Assembly (NCBI RefSeq): GCF_021390595.1
Contig: NZ_JAJEJR010000002.1
Location: 1,364,001 to 1,428,000 of the forward strand
Source of the DNA: Paraburkholderia sp. HP33-1
Lineage (GTDB): Bacteria > Pseudomonadota > Gammaproteobacteria > Burkholderiales > Burkholderiaceae
Direction: 5' to 3'
Length of the DNA: 64,000 nucleotides
Shown: one piece after another, positions 57,301 to 64,000 of the stretch
Layout of the letters: each line of letters opens with the position of its first letter
Numbering within the stretch: position 1 is the stretch's first letter
Notes under the pieces: model-generated
Database searches by the model: none
What the model was told of the DNA's origin: nothing
Seen by the model: the letters and a program-made list of their open reading frames with translations, nothing else
Program-made: the position numbers and the translations under genes

Positions 57301-57753
57301 CACGGCGAAGGCTGCGGCAATCCGATCTGTCATCGCGCGACGTTCCTGTATGGCCTGCTCTACGAGCACGACAAACTGAACGAGACGTTGCATGCGAACC
57401 TGCAGGAACTGTTCGGCATTCACGACATGTCCGTGTTCCAGCACCTTGCGACGATGGTGCGCGCAGGCAAGGTCGTCGATGCGCGCGGCGATGACGTGTA
57501 TCTGACCGGTGCGAACGGCATGAAAGGACTCGAGGGCATGCGTCTGCCGATCGGATTCATTCATGGCGAGAAGAACGAAACCTATCTGCCGGTCAGCACC
57601 GCGCTCACGTACGCCCTACTGCGCGAGCACTTCCCCGAGCAGCCGTACGAGCGGCATCTGATTCCAGGCTATGGGCATATCGACTGCATCTTCGGCAAGA
57701 ACGCGGCGGTCGATGTCTATCCGCTGATCGTCGATTATCTGAACGCGCATTGA
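54337..57753 (+). CDS. Giant GMC-family oxidoreductase (cholesterol-oxidase-like) fused to an alpha/beta hydrolase
   Basis: A 1138-residue protein from the ATG at 54337 (GAGGTGG upstream). Residues about 14-580 form a GMC flavoprotein: VVVIGSGYGGAIAASRMARAG, GCGLGGTSLINANVALE, and C-terminal HPLGGCGMG...YVMDGAVMPMSLGVNPLLTISALAERN. A Cys cluster C-x2-C-x2-C-x3-C (C197, C200, C203, C207) lies inside it, a spacing typical of iron-sulfur sites. A middle beta-rich region follows (about 590-790). Residues about 800-1138 are an alpha/beta hydrolase with PILLIHGSGVSSRIF, nucleophile position C909 in LAHCLGGLAL (Cys instead of Ser), and H1114 in GYGHIDCIFG. No signal peptide. A sterol or lipid substrate is inferred from the oxidase family. 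Confidence 0.88.
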   Translation: MNRLSSAPTALQRYYEVVVIGSGYGGAIAASRMARAGRRVCVLERGREFMAGEFPRTPVQGAEQIQYNTAEAQIGSPLALLEVHVNEDVNAVVGCGLGGTSLINANVALEADPRLWDDPRWPAALRADKAGRGDGYALAWKMLSPSPVPDDFPPLPKLQALEKSARALGMADHFSRPPITVTFKDGPNAAGVEQQRCVGCGDCNSGCNYDAKNSTHMNYLPDAVAHGAQIFTGTAVHSVLRDADTQQWKINFQLVKLGRESYDAPDLFVLADIVIVAAGTIGSSALLLRSRDAGLSVSEMLGKHFTGNGDVLAFAYNTKDTINGVGWGEHKKGQIPPVGPTITGLIDNRADEENVKNGYVIEEGSLAGPVGEALVGMLGAVAPLEGVDAAGPPSLFDRMAYEARAIDSLIRGPYHGALNHTQSYLVMAHDDEDGRVTVGDKGRARIEWKNAGRQPIFQTIEDVLIKATEPLGGKYLRNPISTKIAGRRTVTVHPLGGCGMGEDAERGVVDHQGRVFSGKAGAEVHDGLYVMDGAVMPMSLGVNPLLTISALAERNCALLAKAHGWAIDYKSQGTAAAPPAQKIGLLFTETMVGTYTPNVAGEAAKSPIEFTLTAESDDLADMLGNPNHLARTAGTLTCPALSAQPLTISDGTFNLFVVNESDVDERNMNYRMTLDAVEGKTWYLTGKKIITRTSPINLWEQTNTLYTEIRASAQDDAPVVGTATLIVTPENFLKEQRTLEVTHAPDLKTRLEWTLKFGKFFAGVLYTEYGGVAAPLQFFDPYTPPRAKRMLRAPAPQVTYFDTPDRTRLKLTRYFDPGAGKASKPILLIHGSGVSSRIFSTDLTPTNLVEYLYASGYDVWLVDLRVSIELPTVLVPTNVDKVAREDIPAAVAKIRELTGVPQIQVLAHCLGGLALTMSLLSGLDGVRSAVISQVSAHPVPGTLQRIKAGLHIPDLMQHLRVRDLTAYTQEDSWPANLLDEALRLYPLDHGEGCGNPICHRATFLYGLLYEHDKLNETLHANLQELFGIHDMSVFQHLATMVRAGKVVDARGDDVYLTGANGMKGLEGMRLPIGFIHGEKNETYLPVSTALTYALLREHFPEQPYERHLIPGYGHIDCIFGKNAAVDVYPLIVDYLNAH

Positions 57754-57872
57754 CGGAGGGACATTGCCGATGCGCGACGCGTTATCTACGCTTGGCGGGT
57801 TCTCGGTGCGCCGTGATTCCGGTATGGTTGCTATTGCGCGTTCGTTCCCTTCGCACTCACCCACCCATACCA

Positions 57873-58655
57873 ATGAAAAAATTCTTTCTGGCCTTGTTCG
57901 CCGCCGGGCTGCTCGGCAACAGCATCGCCGCCACGCAGGTAGAGGCGGCCGAACTTCGCGTCATGACCTCGGGCGGCTTCACCGCCGCGTATAAACAGCT
58001 CGGGCCGCAGTTCGCGGCGTCGACCGGCAACACGCTCGATACGATCCTCGGGCCGTCGATGGGTCAATCGCCCGAAGCGATTCCGAACCGGCTCGCGCGC
58101 GGCGAATCCGCGGACGTCGTGATCATGGTCGGCTATGCGCTCGACGATCTGATCAAGCAGGGCAAGGTCATGCCCGGTTCGCGTGTGGAACTGGCGGATT
58201 CGCGCATCGGCATGGTGGTGCGCGAGGGCGCGCCGAAGCCCGATATCAGCACTGTTGAAGGCCTGAAGGACGCGCTGTTGCATGCGAAGTCGATTGCTTA
58301 CTCGGACAGCGCGAGCGGTGTCTATATTCAGCGCGAGTTGTTCAAGCGGCTCGGCATCGAAGATCAGGTCGGCGCGAAGGCGAAGATGGTGCCGAAGATC
58401 CCGGTCGCCTCGGTCGTGGCGAGCGGCGAGTATGAAATCGGCTTCCAGCAGGTCAGCGAGTTGCTGCCGGTGAAGGGGGCGACCTTCGTCGGCAAGATCC
58501 CGGATTCGGTGCAATCGGTCACGCGCTTCGCCGCGGGCATTCCGGTCAACGCGACGCATCCGCAGGAAGCGAAGGCGCTGCTTGAGTATCTGGCGTCGCC
58601 GGGCGCGCAGGAAACGGTTCGGGCGACGGGGCTTGATTCGGTGTCTGCACACTGA
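57873..58655 (+). CDS. ModA-like periplasmic substrate-binding protein
   Basis: A 260-residue exported binding protein from the ATG at 57873. Signal peptide MKKFFLALFAAGLLGNSIAATQVEAAE; then LRVMTSGGFTAAYKQLGPQFAASTG, RGESADVVIMVGYALDDLIKQGKV, DSRIGMVVREGAPKPDIS and IPVASVVASGEYEIGFQQVSELLPVKG. This is the molybdate-binding-like fold, but the canonical oxyanion Ser/Tyr set cannot be confirmed by eye, and no modBC permease is adjacent. Other oxyanions or small acids are possible. Confidence 0.8.
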   Translation: MKKFFLALFAAGLLGNSIAATQVEAAELRVMTSGGFTAAYKQLGPQFAASTGNTLDTILGPSMGQSPEAIPNRLARGESADVVIMVGYALDDLIKQGKVMPGSRVELADSRIGMVVREGAPKPDISTVEGLKDALLHAKSIAYSDSASGVYIQRELFKRLGIEDQVGAKAKMVPKIPVASVVASGEYEIGFQQVSELLPVKGATFVGKIPDSVQSVTRFAAGIPVNATHPQEAKALLEYLASPGAQETVRATGLDSVSAH

Positions 58656-59025
58656 AACAGTTCGTTTCTGTCACGCCAGCGCCATAGAGAGGTTGTTCAT
58701 TTCCCCTAGTCCGGGAGAAGCGAACGCCGCGGTTATTCGCGTTGATCAGGTGCACGCGCTGGCGGGGCTGTTGAGTCTGGAAGGAGCCGCGGAGCAGTTT
58801 TCCAATCTCTCAACTGTTGCGCAGGTTTCAATTTTTTGGTCTGTTCGAGGATGCTCGCCGACATTCGTGCAGCACAGACGCAGACGGCGGCGCGTGAGTG
58901 AACTGCTGCGCGCGTGCCGCCAGCGGCGGGGAAACCTGTAGATTGGCGGCGCGGGCCTTCCCGCGAACATTTGCAATGCGGACGCGAGGACTCGCGGAAT
59001 CAGAGTAGCTAATACTCTTTGAAGC

Positions 59026-59139
59026 TGTTCGCACCCCACTGCACATTTCACGCGATCCGCGACTGGCTCGCCTTTGCGGCAGGGCGTGCGAACAACCTGG
59101 CGGACAGATGTGCGAACAGTCTGGCGTGAAATGCGAACA
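59026..59139. repeat. Short TGTTCGCA repeats
   Basis: TGTTCGCA at 59026-59033 in plus orientation, and complementary TGCGAACA at 59087-59094, 59111-59118 and 59132-59139 (steps of 24 and 21 bp). Repeated short boxes like these occur at the ends of some insertion sequences; no transposase is present, so a remnant end is only a suggestion. Confidence 0.4.
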
Positions 59140-59156
59140 TCGCCACGTGTGCATAC

Positions 59157-59183
59157 CCCGGACGGCTTGTGGAACCGTCCGGG
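59157..59183 (-). terminator. Hairpin after the immunity gene, weak terminator
   Basis: CCCGGACGG (59157-59165) pairs with CCGTCCGGG (59175-59183), loop of nine. No T-run on the minus strand, so termination would be weak or it is an RNA-stability hairpin. Confidence 0.4.
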
Positions 59184-59199
59184 TGCGGCGACAAGCAGG

Positions 59200-59493
59200 T
59201 CAATCGTGCAACAGACGTCTCAACTCGTCAAAGAATGAGGCCGTGGTGTGGCCCCAGGCCACAGGATTAAAGAAAAGTCCGTAGGCAGCCTTAAAGGAAG
59301 CGTCCAAGTCGTGGGAGTTGGCGAAACAGAAATTGTCGATTTCCCGTTCCAACATTGAGCGCGCTGCCGGTTCGCTTTCATTTCTGTATAAGGCGAATAT
59401 TTCCTCTATTGAATTTCCCCACAAATCAAAGTCCTCGCCAAAATAATTTCGAATAAAATTCGAAAGTTCCGGGTATTTGTCTGGCTGTTCCAT
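59200..59493 (-). CDS. CdiI-like contact-dependent inhibition immunity protein
   Basis: A 97-residue acidic cytosolic protein: PELSNFIRNYFGEDFDLWGNSIEEIFALY, REIDNFCFANSHDLDAS, FFDELRRLL. This matches the family of small alpha-helical immunity proteins found beside CDI/polymorphic toxins. It begins six bases after the toxin stop, so it is in one operon with it, the usual toxin-then-immunity order. Its base composition is clearly AT-richer than the flanking core genes. Neutralisation of the neighbouring RNase by direct binding is inferred. Confidence 0.75.
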   Translation of the reverse strand: MEQPDKYPELSNFIRNYFGEDFDLWGNSIEEIFALYRNESEPAARSMLEREIDNFCFANSHDLDASFKAAYGLFFNPVAWGHTTASFFDELRRLLHD

Positions 59494-59499
59494 TTGAAT

Positions 59500-60336
59500 T
59501 TATTTTATCAAATAAGCAGTGATGATATAAAATGGCATATCGTTGTATTGTTCCTTCCGCAAGAACATCTGGACTTTGCTAAGTTCAATCATCTGTCCGG
59601 TCTCCCTGACCAACCCGTACCCTACAGTGTGTCCAGTTTCACCAATCAAAGAAAGTCTCTTTGAACCATTGCTCGCCTGTGCCCATACCCGGATCGTCGC
59701 TACGTTTTGTTGCATTACCTGAGAAATAGCCCGTTCGGCGGTTTCCAAGTTGGGGAATGAACTCACCATTTCGCGTCGGGGTTCGCGTGCCAGTCTTGCT
59801 TGCAGCCATGCCCTATTTATTCCGACGTGCTTCCGGATTGTATGTCCTCCAATCCCGCTTCCGTCCTTCGCTTCGTGCCGCATCAAGTTGATTCGCCCCA
59901 TCGAGACGCTTGCCACGCGTGCTGCCTTCATTGAACCGGCAAAGCCGAACGGCACGACCATATCGAGCGACAGGCCGATATTGTTCGCCATGTCGGGATC
60001 GGCCTTCATCGCCTCGGCCAGCTTCGTCGTGCCCTGCTGGGTGAGGGTGGCTGTATCGCGCCCTGTCCACACCTGACGCAGGCCCGCCGCCGCCGAGTCA
60101 GAACCATGTGCGCCGAACACAATGCACCCGGCCTTGCTCGCCATCGTCGGTTCTGGCATCACACACAGCGCCGCGGCTCCGACCATTTCCAGCAGACCGC
60201 CGACGAGTTGCAACCCGCCCCATAGCCGGTTGGAGAGCATCTCCGTCTGGCTGATCGACCGGCGGGTCAGCACTGCCGCGAGTTGCGGCGCGCTGAGCAC
60301 CACGCGCACGCCGTCCGAATCCTTTTGATACGACAT
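59500..60336 (-). CDS. Polymorphic toxin with C-terminal RNase A-like (CdiA-CT type) domain, freestanding
   Basis: A 278-residue protein. The first about 155 residues are hydrophobic/Gly-Ala-rich (LWGGLQLVGGLLEMVGAAALCVM, KAGCIVFGAHGSDSAAAGLRQVWTGRDTATLTQQG), the type of pretoxin segment seen in many secreted bacterial toxins. The C-terminal domain (about 160-278) shows GGHTIRKHVGINRAWLQARL (H165, R168, K169, H170) and ends FYIITAYLIK (T273, Y275), matching the bacterial RNase A-like toxin family (CdiA-CT of Yersinia kristensenii, where a His, Arg, Thr and Tyr do catalysis). It should cleave cytoplasmic RNA. There is no CdiA, Rhs or VgrG part and no signal peptide. Confidence 0.75.
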   Translation of the reverse strand: MSYQKDSDGVRVVLSAPQLAAVLTRRSISQTEMLSNRLWGGLQLVGGLLEMVGAAALCVMPEPTMASKAGCIVFGAHGSDSAAAGLRQVWTGRDTATLTQQGTTKLAEAMKADPDMANNIGLSLDMVVPFGFAGSMKAARVASVSMGRINLMRHEAKDGSGIGGHTIRKHVGINRAWLQARLAREPRREMVSSFPNLETAERAISQVMQQNVATIRVWAQASNGSKRLSLIGETGHTVGYGLVRETGQMIELSKVQMFLRKEQYNDMPFYIITAYLIK

Positions 60337-60533
60337 TCCGAATCCCTCTGTAGTTGTTGGGGGAGAGTCAACCTAGCAGGCGACTACAGGGACAGGGAAT
60401 GGGCGATGGATGATTTTAGGCTTCAGCTGTGTCAACAAACGTCAACTTTTTTAACGCCGGGAAGCACGCCGTGGCACGGAGGGACAGGCGGAATAATGCC
60501 GGTTCTGTCCAGCACATCGGCGTTTTTGCGCAG

Positions 60534-61141
60534 TCAGCCCAATGGGTAGACGTGCTGCGCCCACGCTTCCATAAGCGGGCGGCGCTGTTCCAGCAAATCA
60601 GTGCAGTGATAGGCCGCTTCGACCTTGTACGCGACGGTATGCGCGAGCGCGCGCTCGGCGAGGTCGCGCGCATAGCTGTGTTCGCTGGCCCAATCGCGGA
60701 AGCCGGGACGAAAGCCGTGTGCCGTTGCCAGGCGCGCCCAGGTGTGTCGCTTTGCGCTTCCACTTGATGCTGGAAGGACGTGAGCACGATGTCACTGACA
60801 ACTTTTCCGTGCGGCGAGACAAATACAAGCGTTTCGCGCAACTTCTATTGCTTCAGCCTTTTTATGAGTTCAAGCGCCGGGGTAGGCAGAGCAACGCGGT
60901 GCGTTCCTTTTGCTTCCATCCGTTCGCCTGGAATGGTCCAGATGCTTGCTTCGAGGTCGAACTCATTCCATATCGCGCTGCGAACTTCGCCGCTTCGCGC
61001 CGCCGTCAGTATCAGGAACAGCAAGGCGGCGCGCGTGGCTCCACCCTGTTTGAATTTGGGAGCCCATCGTTCAGCCCATCGCCGAATGGCGGATAGCGCT
61101 GGAAGTTTGCAACCTGTTGCGGTAGCAAAATGGCGGCAAGT
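60534..61141 (-). pseudogene. Phage-type tyrosine integrase remnant
   Basis: Minus-strand reading shows the catalytic half of a P4/prophage-like integrase. LFLILTAARSGEVRSAIWNEF holds the first catalytic Arg; IWTIPGERMEAKGTHRVALP follows; after an in-frame TAG (60845-60847) the same frame continues LVFVSPHGKVVSDIVL and SDTPGR; then, after a frameshift near 60733, TAHGFRPGFRDWASE (second Arg) and LAHTVAYKVEAAYHCTDLLEQRRPLMEAWAQHV to a TGA at 60534-60536. The N-terminal half is missing. It marks past mobility of the adjacent toxin pair. No tRNA attachment site is visible. Confidence 0.85.
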
Positions 61142-61219
61142 TCTTGATATCGCTTAGTTCTACGGAGCGGCGCGGAAAATTGCGGAACGAATTTTGGCAG
61201 CCCGCCGCCTCAACCAGAT

Positions 61220-62644
61220 TCAGAACAACTTCCCCGGATTCAAAATGCCGTGCGGATCGAGCGCACGCTTGATCGCCATCATCGCGGCAAGCTCGGCCGG
61301 CGAGCGCGAAATCGGCAGGAACTCGCGCTTGAGCGAACCGATGCCATGCTCCGCCGACACCGACCCGCGCAACGGTCTCAGCATCTCGTAGACGAACGCA
61401 TAGACCGCGTGATGATCGACGCCGGGAATCGAGCGGCCATCGACGGTCACATGCAGATTCGAATCGCCGATATGCCCGAAGAAATACGATTCGTTACCGG
61501 GCCAGCGCTGATCGAGCGCCGCGCGGCAACGCTCGACGAACGCGCCGATTTCGCCGATCGGCAGACTCACGTCGAAGTTGATCGGATCGAGCCTGATTGG
61601 AAACTCCGCCGTGCACTCGCGAATCGCCCACAGTGCGCGCACATCACCGACCGACTGCGCGATCACCGCGTCGCGCAGCGCGCCCGCTTCGAGCGCATCG
61701 GTCAACACTTGCGCGAAGCGTTCGCCAGCGTCGTCGGCATCGAAGCCCGCGTGCTCGATCAGCGCATAGAGCGGATGAGCGGCCTCGAACGGCGAGCGCG
61801 CGCCCGTCAGCTTCACGCCGAAGTCGTAGAAGTCCGGCCACATGATCTCGAACGCGCCGATGTCGTTGCCGAAACGCGTCGCGAGACGGCGCAGCAGGCT
61901 CACCGCGGCATCGTAATCGTCGAGCGCGACGAGCGCCGTATGGCGCGCCGCGCGCCGCGGATGCAGCCGCAACACCGCGCGCGTGATCACGCCAAGCGTG
62001 CCCTCCGAACCGATGAACCAGTGCTTCAGGTCGTAGCCGGTGTTGTTCTTGACCATCTTGCCGAGCGAACTGAGCACGTCGCCATTGGCAAGCACCACTT
62101 CGAGCCCAAGCACCTGGTCGCGCGCGGTGCCGGACTGGATCACGCGATTACCGCCCGCGTTGGTGGCGAGATTGCCGCCGATCTGGCACGACCCGCGCGC
62201 GCCGAGATCGAGCGCGAGTTCGAGGCCCGCTGCTTCGGCGGCTTCCTGCGCGGTCTGTAACGTGGTGCCGGCGCGCACGGTCAGCGTGGCCGACGCGGCG
62301 TCCAGTTCTTCCACCCCGCTCAGTCGTTCGAGCGACAACGCGATATCGGTGGCACGCGCGATCGCGCCGCCGGCCAGTCCGGTCATGCCGCCTTGCGGCA
62401 CCACGGGCTGATGCGCGGCGTGGCAAATCGCGAGCGCGCGCGATACTTCGTCGGTCGTGCGCGGCAACAGCAGCGCCGCCGGACGCGTCGGCTGGTGACG
62501 CGTCCAGTCGGTCATCGCGTGTTCGCCGATCTGTTCACCGACGCGCACCGCGTCGGCGCCGAGCGCGGCGCGCAAGGCGTCGAGTGTCGTCGCGAGCGGT
62601 TCGGTCGTAGTCGTTCCGGCTTCAGTGACGCCGTGCTCTGTCAT
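61220..62644 (-). CDS. FAD-linked oxidase, GlcD/D-lactate dehydrogenase family
   Basis: A 474-residue PCMH-type flavoenzyme. FAD segment QPVVPQGGMTGLAGGA, SCQIGGNLATNAGGNRVIQSG, DLKHWFIGSEGTLGVITRAVL, and the C-terminal domain with FFGHIGDSNLHVTV and SVSAEHGIGSLKREFLPISRSPAE. The catalytic His pair of this GH-x-GDxNLH and EHGIG pattern is intact. Substrates in the family include D-lactate, glycolate and D-2-hydroxyglutarate. The gene starts 11 bp after the dioxygenase gene and is preceded by AAGGAA, so the two form an operon. Confidence 0.9.
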   Translation of the reverse strand: MTEHGVTEAGTTTTEPLATTLDALRAALGADAVRVGEQIGEHAMTDWTRHQPTRPAALLLPRTTDEVSRALAICHAAHQPVVPQGGMTGLAGGAIARATDIALSLERLSGVEELDAASATLTVRAGTTLQTAQEAAEAAGLELALDLGARGSCQIGGNLATNAGGNRVIQSGTARDQVLGLEVVLANGDVLSSLGKMVKNNTGYDLKHWFIGSEGTLGVITRAVLRLHPRRAARHTALVALDDYDAAVSLLRRLATRFGNDIGAFEIMWPDFYDFGVKLTGARSPFEAAHPLYALIEHAGFDADDAGERFAQVLTDALEAGALRDAVIAQSVGDVRALWAIRECTAEFPIRLDPINFDVSLPIGEIGAFVERCRAALDQRWPGNESYFFGHIGDSNLHVTVDGRSIPGVDHHAVYAFVYEMLRPLRGSVSAEHGIGSLKREFLPISRSPAELAAMMAIKRALDPHGILNPGKLF

Positions 62645-62655
62645 GCAGGGGTTCC

Positions 62656-63630
62656 TTACGGTGCCGTCGCGGCGAGTTTCTTGCGATAGCCCATCGAATC
62701 GTTGATGCGGCCGAGAATATAGTCGCCCGCGGCGACCGGCTGATATTTGCTGTGCGCGTCGCTTGCGCCAAGCTCGCGCGGATCGACGAGCGCGCCATAG
62801 GTCGGATCGTAGAACGTCGCGATCGAATAGCGCTCGCGCCTCGACGCATTGATCACGCGATGCAGCGTCGAGCGGAAGCGGTCATTGGTCCAGCGTGCGA
62901 GCAGATCGCCGACATTGACGACGAAGCTGCCTTCGACGGGTGGCGCATCGACCCACGTATCGTTGGCGATTTCGCGCACCTGCAGGCCGCCGACCTGATC
63001 CTGCCACAGCAGCGTGATGCAGCCGTAGTCGGTATGCGGCGCGACGCCGAACTGATCTTCATCCGATTGCGGCGGCTGCGGCGGGTAATAGACCATCTGC
63101 GTGCGCTGCATGCGCTTGGTGTAGCGCGGCGCGAAGAAATCTGCGTCGATGCCGAGGCTCACGGCGACCGCGCGCAGCAGATCGGCACCGCACGCGCCGA
63201 CCGCCTCGTAATAGTCATACAGCACCGGCCTTAGCTCGGGCATGAAGTCCGGCCAGTTGTTCGGTCCGCGCAGTGCTTGCCCGGCCACCACATCAGGATC
63301 GTCTTCCGGCAGTTCGAGACCGATGCTGAAGAATTCCTTGTAATCGGGCCGCTTCGCCTGGTACATCGTCGCGTCGCCAAGCGCATTGAAGCCACGATGC
63401 CGACGATTGACCGCCGCGCGGCGCTTGGTGTCGACCGGAAACGCGAAGAACGTGCGCGCGGCCTGCGCGGCGGCATCGATCGTCGCTTGCGGTACGCCGT
63501 GATTGATGATGTAAAAAAAGCCGATCGTCGTACACGCTTCATGAATTTCCGTTGCGACGCGTCGCAGCGCTTGCGGATCGCCCGCGCGTACGCCGGCCAG
63601 ATCGATGATCGGAATGCGGGTCACGGGCAT
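62656..63630 (-). CDS. Isopenicillin N synthase-like Fe(II) dioxygenase
   Basis: A 324-residue 2-oxoglutarate/Fe(II) dioxygenase with double-stranded beta-helix. The N-terminal block RIPIIDLAGVRAGD and GFFYIINHGV is typical of the family; Fe ligands appear as H-x-D in APHTDYGCITLL and a distal His in STLHRVIN, followed by RYSIATFYDPTYGA with the Arg-x-Ser that binds 2-oxoglutarate. Bacterial relatives of this size often act on amino acids, nucleosides or pyrimidines, not on penicillin precursors. An AAGGAG site precedes the ATG. Its partner oxidase and the divergent ABC binding-protein gene suggest a small catabolic unit; substrate unknown. Confidence 0.85.
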   Translation of the reverse strand: MPVTRIPIIDLAGVRAGDPQALRRVATEIHEACTTIGFFYIINHGVPQATIDAAAQAARTFFAFPVDTKRRAAVNRRHRGFNALGDATMYQAKRPDYKEFFSIGLELPEDDPDVVAGQALRGPNNWPDFMPELRPVLYDYYEAVGACGADLLRAVAVSLGIDADFFAPRYTKRMQRTQMVYYPPQPPQSDEDQFGVAPHTDYGCITLLWQDQVGGLQVREIANDTWVDAPPVEGSFVVNVGDLLARWTNDRFRSTLHRVINASRRERYSIATFYDPTYGALVDPRELGASDAHSKYQPVAAGDYILGRINDSMGYRKKLAATAP

Positions 63631-63663
63631 CGCGCTGCTCCTTCAAGCATCGGTATTGCAGTT

Positions 63664-63770
63664 GTATATACCGCCAAAAGCATCGCCGCAAGTTGCTTCG
63701 CGCACCGCGAAATCAGGGCTTTTCTCTACTCGCACGAGCATTTATTTTTCGCCGGAAGCGCGGTATATAC
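63664..63770. promoter_or_regulatory. Inverted pair of GTATATACCGC boxes in divergent promoter region
   Basis: GTATATACCGC at 63664-63674 and its complement GCGGTATATAC at 63760-63770, one near each divergent start. The 11-mers are exact inverted copies, suggesting one regulator for the dioxygenase operon and the ABC binding-protein gene. Confidence 0.6.
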
Positions 63771-63868
63771 TGCCCCGCATGAACCGCAACGCGCAGCCGG
63801 CGCGGCGGATTCCGCACAGAACCTTCAACACCCGGCAACCCAATCCATCTTCGCTCCCGGAGAACCTC

Positions 63869-64000
63869 ATGCGTATCCTTGCAGGCTGGAAGTCTCGTCT
63901 GGTCATGCTGGCGCTGTGCGCGGCAAGCGTGGCCGCCCACGCCGAAGACCAGCTCGCCAAAGTGAAGAAAGCCGGCGAACTGGTGGTCGGTACCGAAATG
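63869..64000 (+). CDS. ABC transporter substrate-binding protein, N-terminus (runs off window)
   Basis: Forty-four codons are visible from the ATG at 63869, with GGAG seven bases before. They encode a signal peptide (MRILAGWKSRLVMLALCAASVAAHAED) followed by LAKVKKAGELVVGTEM, the standard first strand of polar amino acid (family 3) binding proteins. The rest lies outside the window. Divergent from the dioxygenase operon with matching boxes in between, so it probably imports the substrate of that operon. Confidence 0.8.
   Translation, partial: MRILAGWKSRLVMLALCAASVAAHAEDQLAKVKKAGELVVGTEM

Larger units (their letters stand above)
58656..59199. other. Boundary region of the accessory insertion
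   Basis: About 540 bp with no supported gene. Holds three direct TGCGAACA copies (59087, 59111, 59132) and one inverted copy (59026), and a hairpin at 59157-59183. It may be the left edge of the islet that carries the toxin pair. Confidence 0.5.

Noticed and set aside
58656..58941. Short plus-strand open frame after the ModA-like gene
   Set aside because: Arg-rich with no ribosome site or family features.
60416..60841. Minus-strand frame of 141 codons read as an intact gene
   Set aside because: Its first part matches integrase sequence but after SDTPGR it runs out of frame; it is part of the broken integrase.

Overview
The window is high-GC DNA with the gene content and paralogue style of a soil or plant-associated Burkholderiaceae (Paraburkholderia/Burkholderia-like). 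This is judged from the trimeric porin, BetR-domain regulator, TAXI/TRAP transporters, DUF3079, DUF2474-type cyanide-insensitive oxidase and sugar-acid catabolism. No rRNA, tRNA or CRISPR was seen. Species assignment is inference.

Layout. 0-5 kb: the 5' part of zwf, an ornithine cyclodeaminase-family reductase, a C39-like peptidase and a hipBA toxin-antitoxin operon with a conspicuous palindromic operator. 5-8.3 kb: a BetR-receiver regulator converging on a hybrid histidine kinase that overlaps a SUOX-like exported protein. 8.5-27.3 kb: mixed housekeeping and accessory genes. These are a phosphoribosyltransferase/HAD fusion, a NERD-helicase, a GST, a KtrAB-like K+ uptake pair, a Fur/Zur regulator, an orphan receiver, an RraA-like protein, a TetR/DHA2 efflux pair, a zinc-ribbon membrane protein, a TAXI binding protein, a MocR/DMT divergent pair, an RpiR regulator, a GNAT, a glycolipid-binding-like protein and DUF3079.

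27.4-45.8 kb is one coherent uronate/aldarate catabolic island. A porin, a DctPQM TRAP system and two MFS carriers would import the acids. Two uronate dehydrogenases and an SMP-30 lactonase would convert hexuronates to aldarates. GarD dehydrates galactarate to 5-dehydro-4-deoxyglucarate. From there the island encodes both known branches: KdgD plus alpha-ketoglutaric semialdehyde dehydrogenase to 2-oxoglutarate, and GarL plus GarR to pyruvate and glycerate. A FadR-type GntR regulator sits inside. A recurrent 19-bp element (consensus GTTGTACGAYGACGTATAA) lies in front of nearly every transcription unit, which suggests a single local regulon. A second conserved motif (GGGTAAATRCSG) accompanies three of the sites.

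45.9-58.7 kb: a serine hydrolase, CioAB with its small DUF2474 subunit, a LuxR response regulator converging on a hybrid kinase, a divergent sigma-factor-like protein, a giant GMC oxidoreductase/alpha-beta hydrolase fusion and a ModA-like binding protein. 58.7-61.2 kb is an accessory insertion of lower GC: a freestanding RNase A-like polymorphic toxin, its adjacent CdiI-like immunity gene, and a decayed phage-type integrase. 61.2-64 kb: an FAD-linked oxidase and an isopenicillin-N-synthase-like dioxygenase in one operon, divergent from the start of an ABC transporter binding-protein gene that runs off the edge.

The most interesting items are the toxin-immunity-integrase islet, the aldarate regulon motifs, the fused GMC/hydrolase with its sigma-like neighbour, and the SUOX-like protein that lacks the molybdenum-ligand cysteine.
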